A program made the translations under genes and the position numbers. The notes beneath the pieces are model-generated. The model ran no database searches. It was not told the DNA's origin and saw nothing but the letters and a program-made list of their open reading frames with translations. This document shows positions 28,110 to 34,014 of a DNA stretch of 34,014 nt, in pieces. Origin of the DNA: a virus. Numbering within the stretch: position 1 is the stretch's first letter; every line of letters begins with the position of its first letter. The DNA lies in IMG/VR virus record IMGVR_UViG_3300048591_001067, positions 1 through 34,014 of that record; one strand, given 5' to 3'.

Positions 28110-28180
28110 GCCCTCATGATGTAATGGATGCATCTGAATCTTCTAAATTCATCGTATCGGTTCGACTCCGATTGAGGGTA
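28110..28180 (+). tRNA. tRNA-Arg (TCT)
   Basis: Acceptor GCCCTCA/TGAGGGT, anticodon loop CTTCTAA in a TGAAT/ATTCA stem, T-arm ATCGG-TTCGACT-CCGAT. CCA follows directly, unlike in the other tRNAs, and may be chance. It is the last tRNA of the array. Confidence 0.9.
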
Positions 28181-28270
28181 CCAATGACCACATACCCAAT
28201 GTTGGCAGCGGGGTTGAAATTTAGACAGAATTAAAAAATAATTTCTATTATTAGTTTCAAATCCTAAATG

Positions 28271-28813
28271 ATGGAAGTGGTTTGTAAACAATGCTTTAAA
28301 AAGTTTAATAAAAAATTAAGCGAAATTGAAAAATTTCCTAATCATTTTTGTAGCCGTTCTTGTGCAGCTTCTTACAACAACAAAGCAACTCCAAAGAGAA
28401 GAAAAAGACCGCCTATTTTAAAAAACTGTTGTAATTGTGGTACAACTCTTAAGCGAGCGATAACGGCTGCTAGCTATTGTTCAACTGGGTGTGTTAGAGA
28501 AAAAAATTACAAGACATATTTGTTGAAATATTTTAGAGGGGAGGTTGATGGAACTGTTGGTTCTAACTACCAGCTAAATAAGTATGTGAAAAGGTATGTT
28601 TTAGAAAGAGATAAGAGTTGTGTTATTTGTGGTGTAAACAATTTCTGGCAAGGTAAAAAATTAACATTGCAAATTGACCATATAGACGGAGATGTTTCCA
28701 ACGCGAACTTAGATAACTTAAGAGTAGTTTGCCCTAATTGTCATTCGCAAACGCATACATATGGTTCTAAAAATAAGAACACTAAGAGGAAACGCTATCT
28801 CGGCAAGCTCTAA
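28271..28813 (+). CDS. HNH endonuclease, paralogue of the one in cluster 2
   Basis: The product is 180 residues from the ATG at 28271 (MEVVCKQCFKKFNKK); an ATG one codon earlier (28268) is possible. It shares every domain with the protein at 26429: zinc ribbons CKQC with HFCSRSCAASYNN and CCNCGTTL with SYCSTGC, then CVICGV, LQIDHIDGDVSN and NLDNLRVVCPNCHSQT. It sits at the end of the tRNA array. Both copies look like free-standing homing endonucleases; the target sites cannot be read from the sequence. Confidence 0.87.
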   Translation: MEVVCKQCFKKFNKKLSEIEKFPNHFCSRSCAASYNNKATPKRRKRPPILKNCCNCGTTLKRAITAASYCSTGCVREKNYKTYLLKYFRGEVDGTVGSNYQLNKYVKRYVLERDKSCVICGVNNFWQGKKLTLQIDHIDGDVSNANLDNLRVVCPNCHSQTHTYGSKNKNTKRKRYLGKL

Positions 28814-28830
28814 ACAGCAGTTCAATTCTC

Positions 28831-28861
28831 TTTGTAGTCTCAGCACATTTTACTAAATTTG
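28831..28861 (+). promoter_or_regulatory. Consensus Bacteroidota promoter (TTTG-N19-TAAATTTG)
   Basis: TTTG at 28831-28834 and TAAATTTG at 28854-28861 are 19 bp apart, the closest match to consensus in the window. No ORF of note starts within 120 bp, so it drives an RNA or a long leader. Confidence 0.88.
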
Positions 28862-28865
28862 CAGC

Positions 28866-28965
28866 AGCTTACCCCAACTAAGGCTAGGGCTGCATGGAAC
28901 GCAGGAGACTGTAATATTTGTCTCCGGAGGGGTGAGGACCCTCGGCCCATTTTTACCTATTTTTC
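28866..28965 (+). ncRNA. Candidate structured non-coding RNA or long 5' leader
   Basis: The transcript from the consensus promoter can form GCAGC/GCTGC (28866-28893), GGAGAC/GTCTCC (28904-28925) and GAGGG/CCCTC (28927-28943) helices, followed by T-rich DNA. A six-codon frame at 28893 (ATG, then GAA-CGC-AGG-AGA-CTG-TAA) is present and may be chance. It could be a free RNA or the leader of the gene at 28990. Confidence 0.5.
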
Positions 28966-28989
28966 TATTATAGGACTAAATCATTAGCC

Positions 28990-29226
28990 ATGTGGATATT
29001 AATTGTGCCTCTCTCAGCTGTTACGCTTGCTCTTATAGCTATAGTTTTGAAAAAACAAGATTATGGTTTTAAAGAAAAAACAAATATAAATCCCCACAAC
29101 AACGCTGCGACTTCTTATTTCTGGATTAAAGACCAAAAATTAGGTACATGGCACGCATTTACTCGTTCTGAGAAAGAAAGAGCTATAAGCAGAGCAGCTA
29201 ATAATATAGAAGACTTGAAGAAGTAG
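28990..29226 (+). CDS. Small single-span membrane protein
   Basis: The 78-residue product starts MWILIVPLSAVTLALIAIVL, one clear N-terminal membrane segment, followed by KKQDYGFKEK and a polar soluble part containing SYFWIKDQKLGTWHAFTRSE, which reads like a small beta unit. The cell envelope is the likely location. It is the only protein gene downstream of the promoter at 28831-28861, with about 125 nt of structured leader between, and it converges with the leftward operon two bases after its stop. Confidence 0.7.
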   Translation: MWILIVPLSAVTLALIAIVLKKQDYGFKEKTNINPHNNAATSYFWIKDQKLGTWHAFTRSEKERAISRAANNIEDLKK

Positions 29227-29227
29227 C

Positions 29228-29503
29228 CTAACGGTATCCCAGATGTTTCAAGGGATTTTCCAATCTCACTTGCTTGTCTGCCCATGCCCTTAATATAGTT
29301 TCTTTTTCGGTAACAAAATTTTCTAATTCAGAATCCACTACGTACTGAGAATTAACTGGTTGCAGAAGACCGCCAACTGGTGAATAAACATTTACAGTAT
29401 GCCAGCGTTTTCCGTTTGGATGCCTTTCCGCTTTTGTATTAAATTCTACTTCAATCTTAAATTCATATTCTTGATATGTAAATGTTTTGCTTACTGATTT
29501 CAT
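29228..29503 (-). CDS. Hypothetical protein, 91 aa (last gene of leftward operon)
   Basis: This is an unrecognised small protein starting MKSVSKTFTYQEYEFKIEVE. Its start overlaps the preceding stop by one base (TAATG). The YQEYEFKIEVEFN segment and the pattern of its C-terminal helix resemble YRGRRVRIEIKLF and the C-terminal helix of the gene at 32338-32634, so the two may be distant paralogues. Confidence 0.7.
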   Translation of the reverse strand: MKSVSKTFTYQEYEFKIEVEFNTKAERHPNGKRWHTVNVYSPVGGLLQPVNSQYVVDSELENFVTEKETILRAWADKQVRLENPLKHLGYR

Positions 29504-29940
29504 TATTTATATGGATTATATATGTTATACTTACTGTAATATTTCTCGTGCAGCACTCTTTCTATTTGTTGCCGCTTTTCAAACAATATCTTTTGCTCTT
29601 TACGAAACTCTTCGTATTCCTCAAGATGCTCCATCCAATATGCCATGCCTTTGCCAAATGGTATAATTTCTTTTTCTCCGGTTTCTTTAAAATACAACTC
29701 ATCTAACTCCGCTTTATAGGCATCATGAACTGATTGCGGTATGCTTGCCCAATTCTTCCTATGCTCAACTTCTTCGGGAAAGTACTCTGGATGCTCTGCA
29801 ATGGCTTTGTCATATGTGCTCATGCCAATCGGCATACCCACTTGCCGATGCATCATTATAAGAGCTACGAGTGGTGGGATTGGTTTTTCTCTTTGCTCTA
29901 CACGCACTATCGGCTTGCGTTTGTGTCTAAAGAAACTCAT
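29503..29940 (-). CDS. Hypothetical protein, paralogue of the gene at 3713
   Basis: The 145-residue product begins MSFFRHKRKPIVRVEQREKP. The central HPEYFPEEVEHRKNWASIPQ, then SVHDAYKAELDEL, and the end YYSKYNIYNPYK match the protein encoded at 3713-4153. It overlaps both neighbours by 1-4 bases. Function is unknown. Confidence 0.75.
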   Translation of the reverse strand: MSFFRHKRKPIVRVEQREKPIPPLVALIMMHRQVGMPIGMSTYDKAIAEHPEYFPEEVEHRKNWASIPQSVHDAYKAELDELYFKETGEKEIIPFGKGMAYWMEHLEEYEEFRKEQKILFEKRQQIERVLHEKYYSKYNIYNPYK

Positions 29941-30125
29941 ATTAATTTAACTATTTGATCTATAAGTATATTAGCAGCGGCACCAACTAAAATTCCAACC
30001 CAGAATCGCTCATACGCGTATTTTTCAGCTGCCTCTTTAATACTGTCGATACAATCTTCATAACTGAGTTTATCGCTTTTGTACATCTTGACAGACAAGC
30101 TTATCATGTGAAGTAAATCTCTCAT
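29937..30125 (-). CDS. Small protein with C-terminal membrane segment
   Basis: This 62-residue protein starts at the ATG at 30125 (MRDLLHMISLSVKMYKSDKL); a TTG four codons earlier is less likely. The end FWVGILVGAAANILIDQIVK is hydrophobic enough for one membrane helix. The start follows the stop of the gene at 30127 by one base, and its stop overlaps the next start as ATGA. Confidence 0.65.
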   Translation of the reverse strand: MRDLLHMISLSVKMYKSDKLSYEDCIDSIKEAAEKYAYERFWVGILVGAAANILIDQIVKLI

Positions 30126-30126
30126 A

Positions 30127-30285
30127 TTACTCTTCAATCACAGTTTCAACGTCTCTCCACTCTGTTTTGCCATTTATTTTATTTACCCATTGCTGCTGCA
30201 ATACGTTTTTTCTAGAATAATCTTGCACTATCCTCAAATTCATCGTAGGCTCAATTATTACAACTTCATTTGCGTTTATCTCCAT
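30127..30285 (-). CDS. Hypothetical small protein, 52 aa
   Basis: This short frame runs from ATG 30285 (MEINANEVVIIEPTMNLRIV) to TAA at 30127. It fills an otherwise empty gap in the operon, overlaps the end of the upstream short frame by about 20 bp and abuts the next start as TAATATG. The continuous overlapping pattern supports it; no family is recognised. Confidence 0.55.
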   Translation of the reverse strand: MEINANEVVIIEPTMNLRIVQDYSRKNVLQQQWVNKINGKTEWRDVETVIEE

Positions 30286-30439
30286 TATTTACTTGTTTTA
30301 TTATTTCTTCTCCAATTCTCTTTTCCACACTTGGGCCATATACCACCCACTGATTTTCACCTCGATGCTTTTCATTATGCTCTTTCAAAGCACTTTCAAT
30401 AGCTTCTTTTAAATGATTGCCAGTATACAACTCAGACAA
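30266..30439 (-). CDS. Hypothetical small protein, 57 aa, TTG start
   Basis: This frame runs from a TTG at 30439, overlapping the stop of the upstream gene, to TGA at 30266. It contains HLKEAIESALKEHNEKHRGE and ENQWVVYGPSVEKRIGEE, a sensible helix-strand pattern. No in-frame ATG exists near the 5' end, so it would need the TTG and coupling to the upstream gene. Confidence 0.45.
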   Translation of the reverse strand: MSELYTGNHLKEAIESALKEHNEKHRGENQWVVYGPSVEKRIGEEIIKQVNNGDKRK

Positions 30440-30731
30440 GATAATTCAATATTTCCAATTCTTCAGCAGTTAACTCGCTTATAGGAAAATACACTACTCC
30501 AATATCTTCTTTGGGCACTTCATAATATAATCCCTGGTCATATAATTGAAAGATGAATTCAGCATCACAATATGCCCTGTTCAAAGGCTCCTTTTCTGAG
30601 TTTATTCTAAATCTTATTTTAACTGCTAAAGTTGGTTCTACGCGCATTTGTGCAAATGCTGTGTAAATAAAATAATGACCGGTTACGTCTTGGTCAAAGC
30701 GATATTTGTAAATTTTAGTTATTTGTTCCAT
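30432..30731 (-). CDS. Hypothetical protein, 99 aa
   Basis: This is an unrecognised small protein starting MEQITKIYKYRFDQDVTGHY, with alternating hydrophobic residues and an acidic C-terminus (ISELTAEELEILNYLV). It is coupled to the exonuclease gene upstream by a one-base overlap of stop and start. Confidence 0.7.
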   Translation of the reverse strand: MEQITKIYKYRFDQDVTGHYFIYTAFAQMRVEPTLAVKIRFRINSEKEPLNRAYCDAEFIFQLYDQGLYYEVPKEDIGVVYFPISELTAEELEILNYLV

Positions 30732-31501
30732 TATAATTTTATTAAAAATTCGTATAATTTCTTATTCCATCGTGCATCTTCAATAGCACTATGCTCATTA
30801 GTTTGCTTTGGGTAATTGTTGGAGCCTTTCATGACTTTTAATTTTTTATCAAGTGAAAATTCACCACCTAATACCCCAGGCTTTAAATCATCTCTTAAAT
30901 GCGCGTAATGAATAGTTGCTTTCTCATTCATTATCTGCTTGAGGTCAATGCAATACATTGGAAACCCATTTGGCAAATCAATCATCTTTCCAAAGAGCCA
31001 GCAGAACACAACCCAATCATAGTCAGCATAATAGCCGTAGAATTCAGGCTTGCTCTTATAAGTATCGTGATACTTATCTTCATCTGTTTGATTGTATACA
31101 AACTCTTTTATTTCTCTTGCTATTTGCTCATTTGTCTTGCCATGCTTAGCAGTAAATTTCTTTAAATTTTTAAGTGTAAAAACTTTATCGTTTACTGCGG
31201 GCATAGATATATTTGATTTTTTATATCCTTCATAAAGAAATTCTTGAAATATAGGCTTTAATACGTTTTCTCTGATCCAATGAACTTTTACGTTTGTTTT
31301 ATTGTCATTTAAATCGTATTTTTGCAGTAACTCATGTCTATCCCAAGCTTCCTTCAAATTGAAATCCTTGCTCACAGCATAGTACTCTCTACCATCTTCA
31401 GCTACAATTCCAATAGAAATCAAATCTATTGTAGGCTTGGTATACCCAAATAAAGTCTTTTGCGGCCCCTCTAAAAACTCGGTATCTAAATAGTATTTCA
31501 T
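30731..31501 (-). CDS. DEDDh 3'-5' exonuclease (RNase T/RNase AS-like)
   Basis: The 256-residue product begins MKYYLDTEFLEGPQKTLFGY (D6, E8, first motif), with IDLISIGIVAEDGREYYAVS next, YYADYDWVVFCWLFG (about 156-170) as the second motif and HSAIEDARWN (about 238-247) as the H-x4-D motif. This is the same family as the exonuclease at 4571, but it lacks the C-terminal hairpin domain and has a longer middle. The likely substrate is RNA or short DNA 3' ends. It sits in the leftward operon of small unknown genes. Confidence 0.87.
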   Translation of the reverse strand: MKYYLDTEFLEGPQKTLFGYTKPTIDLISIGIVAEDGREYYAVSKDFNLKEAWDRHELLQKYDLNDNKTNVKVHWIRENVLKPIFQEFLYEGYKKSNISMPAVNDKVFTLKNLKKFTAKHGKTNEQIAREIKEFVYNQTDEDKYHDTYKSKPEFYGYYADYDWVVFCWLFGKMIDLPNGFPMYCIDLKQIMNEKATIHYAHLRDDLKPGVLGGEFSLDKKLKVMKGSNNYPKQTNEHSAIEDARWNKKLYEFLIKL

Positions 31502-31503
31502 AA

Positions 31504-31875
31504 TTAATAGATATTATTCCTCATATTACTGAGAGTAAGTTGAGCCACGCTCCTCATTATTTCTGCAAACATTTGTGGTGCAGCTGCCACAAGGACCTGC
31601 TCTAGATAGGGTGTCATTTCCTGTCTATTCTTTTCGCTATTCCAATGATAATACAAATTAGGAGCATTTACAAGTTCATTTTTAAGATTCTCTGCAACGA
31701 GTTTCCTTAATTCTTCTTTTGCTATCTTTTCAAAGTCATTTGCCCAAAAATCCTTTACAATTTTATCTACTTCTGTATTTAATACATCTTCTGGAATTAG
31801 ATTTAAAAATGCTTCTTTTGTCTTACTAACTACCTGCTCTCTAAAATCAGGTAAATTCATTAATGTGTTACTCAT
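31504..31875 (-). CDS. Hypothetical helical protein, 123 aa
   Basis: This is an unrecognised, almost fully helical protein (starts MSNTLMNLPDFREQVVSKTK), with charged amphipathic repeats and a C-terminal segment YLEQVLVAAAPQMFAEIMRS that could form a helical bundle. It ends 2 bp before the exonuclease start. Confidence 0.68.
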   Translation of the reverse strand: MSNTLMNLPDFREQVVSKTKEAFLNLIPEDVLNTEVDKIVKDFWANDFEKIAKEELRKLVAENLKNELVNAPNLYYHWNSEKNRQEMTPYLEQVLVAAAPQMFAEIMRSVAQLTLSNMRNNIY

Positions 31876-31876
31876 A

Positions 31877-32335
31877 CTACAATAAATTAGGGTTCAACAA
31901 TTCATTAGGTATAATATCTTTGATTCTAATTACAGGGATACTTTGGCTGAGTTCACTCTCATTGAAGAAGATGCCGCCCTTTCGGCTATCCACTAAAGTC
32001 TCATCATACTTCATCACGAACATATTCAATAGTAATGTATTCACTACTTGAGTTTCCCTAAATTTAAATCGCGCTTCCTTAAAACTCTCGGCATATTTTT
32101 CATCATTCCAATTTGGCCCACTGCTAGGCCGCTTAGGGTCAAATTCTACATTATGCCGCATTACAGAGAATGTGCCGGGCTTGTTCATTAGTTCATATTG
32201 TGCCCAATATTCCACCTTCTCATACATCATCCCATTTTCACAAATATACAACTCTTTCTTCTCCAAGAATTTGAAGTTGTCGTGCATCTCAATTACCCTT
32301 TGAAATGCAAAATTCTTTTCTGTTTGCTCTATCAT
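31877..32335 (-). CDS. Hypothetical protein, 152 aa
   Basis: This is an unrecognised protein (starts MIEQTEKNFAFQRVIEMHDN). The centre has several aromatic residues (YEKVEYWAQYEL) and a basic/proline segment (DPKRPSSGPNW). Genes on both sides are 1-2 bp away, indicating one operon. Confidence 0.68.
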   Translation of the reverse strand: MIEQTEKNFAFQRVIEMHDNFKFLEKKELYICENGMMYEKVEYWAQYELMNKPGTFSVMRHNVEFDPKRPSSGPNWNDEKYAESFKEARFKFRETQVVNTLLLNMFVMKYDETLVDSRKGGIFFNESELSQSIPVIRIKDIIPNELLNPNLL

Positions 32336-32337
32336 AT

Positions 32338-32634
32338 TTATTCCATTAAAAATCCTTGTTTTTCTAGTTCTAATTCTAAATCTGTTTTATTTTCTGTTTT
32401 GTCTAAATTCCTATCTAAGTATTTCTTAAAATCCGCAATTTCTCGTTGCAGTAAATCCAATAAATATGCATCATTTGCAATTGAGTAATATTCCAAACAG
32501 TACTCCTTGTTATCCGTTAAATTTAATTTGTGAAAAGGTTCACTTTGCCCCTGAAGCTGCACAAATAATTTTATTTCAATTCTAACACGTCTTCCCCTGT
32601 ATTCAATCTCCTTAGTCATTATTTTATTCTTCAT
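32338..32634 (-). CDS. Hypothetical protein, 98 aa
   Basis: This is an unrecognised protein starting MKNKIMTKEIEYRGRRVRIE; the second Met (32619) is an alternative start that avoids the 11-bp overlap with the upstream gene. It has a beta-like N-terminus and a charged helical C-terminus (FKKYLDRNLDKTENKTDLEL), and is a possible distant paralogue of the gene at 29228. Confidence 0.67.
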   Translation of the reverse strand: MKNKIMTKEIEYRGRRVRIEIKLFVQLQGQSEPFHKLNLTDNKEYCLEYYSIANDAYLLDLLQREIADFKKYLDRNLDKTENKTDLELELEKQGFLME

Positions 32635-32821
32635 TTTGTTTCAATTTAAAGATATCTTCAATTCCCGCAGTGCTCATGTTCCCCTTAGTACCCACTATAA
32701 ACATTTTACCTATGCCGATTTTACGTGAAAACTCTTCGGCTGCCTTGCTTATGTCTCTTTGAAGGTTTGTCTCAAAGATAGTAACCAACGTCAATTCTGG
32801 TTTTTTACCGTCAATCATCAC
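32624..32821 (-). CDS. Hypothetical protein, 65 aa
   Basis: This is an unrecognised small protein starting MMIDGKKPELTLVTIFETNL. Residues 30-50 (FSRKIGIGKMFIVGTKGN) suggest a strand-helix unit. It lies 4 bp after the upstream stop and overlaps the next gene by 11 bp. Confidence 0.62.
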   Translation of the reverse strand: MMIDGKKPELTLVTIFETNLQRDISKAAEEFSRKIGIGKMFIVGTKGNMSTAGIEDIFKLKQNEE

Positions 32822-32825
32822 TTAT

Positions 32826-33209
32826 TTAAATTAATAAACTCTTCAATTTACTATAATCCAAATTAATAGTTAACTTCTCCCCACAACTAAACATAATTGT
32901 AGAGTCACGATCATTCTCAGCCGGATTAAAAGATACAATATCATCCAAATCAATAGATATCATCACCCACTCAAAATCATCGTCATCGGGTTCACTTTTA
33001 CCCAAGAGTTTATTTAAGCTCTCATCTGCACTATAAAACCTAGCCTTGCATTCTATAAAGTTTCTTTCTTTCATACCTGTTTTTTCATTTTTATAATACC
33101 AATTACCTTCCTTATCTTTAACTACTTCGTTACTACCCATGCCAGTAGCTTTCATAAACTCTTGAGCATCTTTTACTTGCTGTCTAAAGTTAATTATTAC
33201 CTGCTCCAT
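32826..33209 (-). CDS. Hypothetical protein, 127 aa
   Basis: This is an unrecognised acidic protein starting MEQVIINFRQQVKDAQEFMK. The centre contains KDKEGNWYYKNEKTGMKERN (beta-hairpin-like) and an acidic patch (SEPDDDDFEWVM). It overlaps the upstream gene by 20 bp. Confidence 0.68.
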   Translation of the reverse strand: MEQVIINFRQQVKDAQEFMKATGMGSNEVVKDKEGNWYYKNEKTGMKERNFIECKARFYSADESLNKLLGKSEPDDDDFEWVMISIDLDDIVSFNPAENDRDSTIMFSCGEKLTINLDYSKLKSLLI

Positions 33210-33576
33210 CTCTTAATTTTAAATGTTCTTCAAGCAATTCATCTCTATAAACAGTCCAGGCATATCTTAGTGCCTCTTGCTCTGAATTAGATAACCTAAA
33301 AAACACATCGGGAACGCCTGCATGTTGCACCCTATTCTCACACAACCTTCTCAGCATATCCCTATCATCTTTAAATCTGATAAAGTTTTCTTTCTGTAAT
33401 TTAGAATACTCATTGTAAACCACTTCCCTTAAAACTATCTCCTGCAATATCCTGATATTGTGCTTATCTCCCAGCAATCGCTCTGCAGTAGCGCTGCTCA
33501 TGGGCTTTACTACCAACTCATTTACATAGGCAACCGCCGTGTCTTGACTTAATCTCTCTTGTATATTTGTCACCAT
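33190..33576 (-). CDS. Hypothetical protein, 128 aa
   Basis: This is an unrecognised, helical, charged protein starting MVTNIQERLSQDTAVAYVNE. It has no membrane segment. It begins one base after the stop of the partial gene at the right edge, so it belongs to the same operon. Confidence 0.68.
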   Translation of the reverse strand: MVTNIQERLSQDTAVAYVNELVVKPMSSATAERLLGDKHNIRILQEIVLREVVYNEYSKLQKENFIRFKDDRDMLRRLCENRVQHAGVPDVFFRLSNSEQEALRYAWTVYRDELLEEHLKLRDGAGNN

Positions 33577-33577
33577 T

Positions 33578-34014
33578 CTATAATTTATAATTTACTAATG
33601 CCTTCATATTTTTATAGTTATAAAATCTTTCATTGGCTAATGCGGATAAGTGATAAAATACTTCTTTTAGATCAATAATTCTTTGGTTATTCTTCTCCAC
33701 ATTTATTAGACCAAATTCTTTTAAATACTGCTCATGTGCTTGTAAAGTATAGTGATTATTACCAGCCAGCTTACGCAAATCAGTTTCACTTTTAAACTTC
33801 AAAACACCATTCTCATTAGCTTTTATTTTCATATTTAATCTTAAAATAAATAATTTGAATTCTATAGACACAGGTGCAAATAGTAAACCATCTGGTACTA
33901 AATAATCTTGCACGTGATTATAAATATGCTTAACTTTATAGATTCTAATTCTATCCTCAACTCTATCTAATATTAAATCACCATTATCTACTAAATTTTT
34001 AATAAACCACCCTG
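33578..34014 (-). CDS. Hypothetical protein, partial (cut by right edge)
   Basis: The leftward frame ending at 33578 stays open to the right window edge, so at least 145 residues are present and the true start lies outside. A GTG at 33913 is internal: the residues upstream (for example NLVDNGDLILDRVEDRIRIY and KVKHIYNHVQD) read as good protein. The middle KFKSETDLRKLAGNNHYTLQ and HEQYLKEFGLINVEKNNQRI resembles a winged-helix-type segment, so a DNA-binding or replication-initiator-like role is possible but unproven. It is the first gene of the visible part of the leftward operon; the operon promoter is not in the window. Confidence 0.65.
   Translation of the reverse strand, partial: GWFIKNLVDNGDLILDRVEDRIRIYKVKHIYNHVQDYLVPDGLLFAPVSIEFKLFILRLNMKIKANENGVLKFKSETDLRKLAGNNHYTLQAHEQYLKEFGLINVEKNNQRIIDLKEVFYHLSALANERFYNYKNMKALVNYKL

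Noticed and set aside
28103-28291. Leftward ORF across tRNA-Arg and the HNH start
   Set aside because: It is antisense to a tRNA and lacks coding features.
28866-28965. Possible missing tRNA-Cys (a GCA triplet in a hairpin-rich RNA)
   Set aside because: There is no T-loop, no acceptor stem and no proper anticodon arm.
33838-33913. GTG at 33913 as the start of the last leftward gene
   Set aside because: The same frame stays open with good protein sequence to the window edge, so the gene is partial.
1-34014. CRISPR arrays, insertion sequences, integrase or attachment sites
   Set aside because: No regularly spaced direct repeats, transposase or recombinase motifs, or tRNA-end duplications were seen.

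Overview
The window is part of an AT-rich tailed double-stranded DNA phage genome that almost certainly infects a member of the Bacteroidota. It holds a compact virion module (probable small terminase, large terminase, portal, scaffold, major capsid protein), many overlapping small genes and a large tRNA array, and I see no host housekeeping gene. Promoters match the Bacteroidota consensus (TTG/TTTG, 19 nt, TAnnTTTG), and ribosome-binding regions are A-rich rather than GGAGG-like. The order large terminase, portal, scaffold, capsid, with many short proteins of unknown function, recalls crAss-like phages, but that assignment is inference.

Layout. 1-3298 is a leftward block of accessory genes, including a MYG1-like DHH phosphoesterase. 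3713-5545 is a rightward trio ending in a DEDDh 3'-5' exonuclease with an extra C-terminal domain. 5615-9170 is a three-gene operon whose products share an N-terminal MILY(K/N)K motif; the last is a large protein with a kinase-like motif and a lytic-transglycosylase-like end. 9157-12331 holds small genes. 12354-24171 is the packaging and virion module, with a tandem GroES-like protein between terminase and portal. 24172-28260 is a tRNA region with 23 tRNA genes covering every amino acid except cysteine, plus an HNH gene, a HAD phosphatase-like gene on the opposite strand, a small basic protein gene and several structured RNA segments. 28271-29226 holds a second HNH gene, a probable non-coding RNA and a small membrane protein. 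29228-34014 is a leftward, translationally coupled operon of small unknown genes plus a second DEDDh exonuclease, running off the right edge.

Main discovery candidate. The tRNAs fall into three clusters. In or before each lies a tiny ORF of 22-26 codons, followed by a terminator hairpin whose left arm can instead pair with a segment at the end of the ORF, as in trp-type attenuation. Each leader peptide is built from the amino acids, and largely the codons, served by the tRNAs of its own cluster: 15 of 16 core residues for cluster 1 (Thr, Ala, Val, Ser, Tyr, Lys, Glu, Ser), 14 of 14 for cluster 2 (Met, Pro, Gln, Leu, Leu, Phe, Asp, His, Gly, Arg) and 15 of 17 for cluster 3 (Asn, Trp, CAU, Ile, Arg-UCU). 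Swapping leaders and clusters gives almost no matches. The simplest reading is that a ribosome slowed by a shortage of those charged tRNAs lets transcription read through into replacement phage tRNA genes: a multi-codon tRNA-shortage sensor that I do not know to have been described.

A second general observation is that five promoters lie exactly 4 nt before an ATG (two of the leaders among them), which implies leaderless mRNAs.
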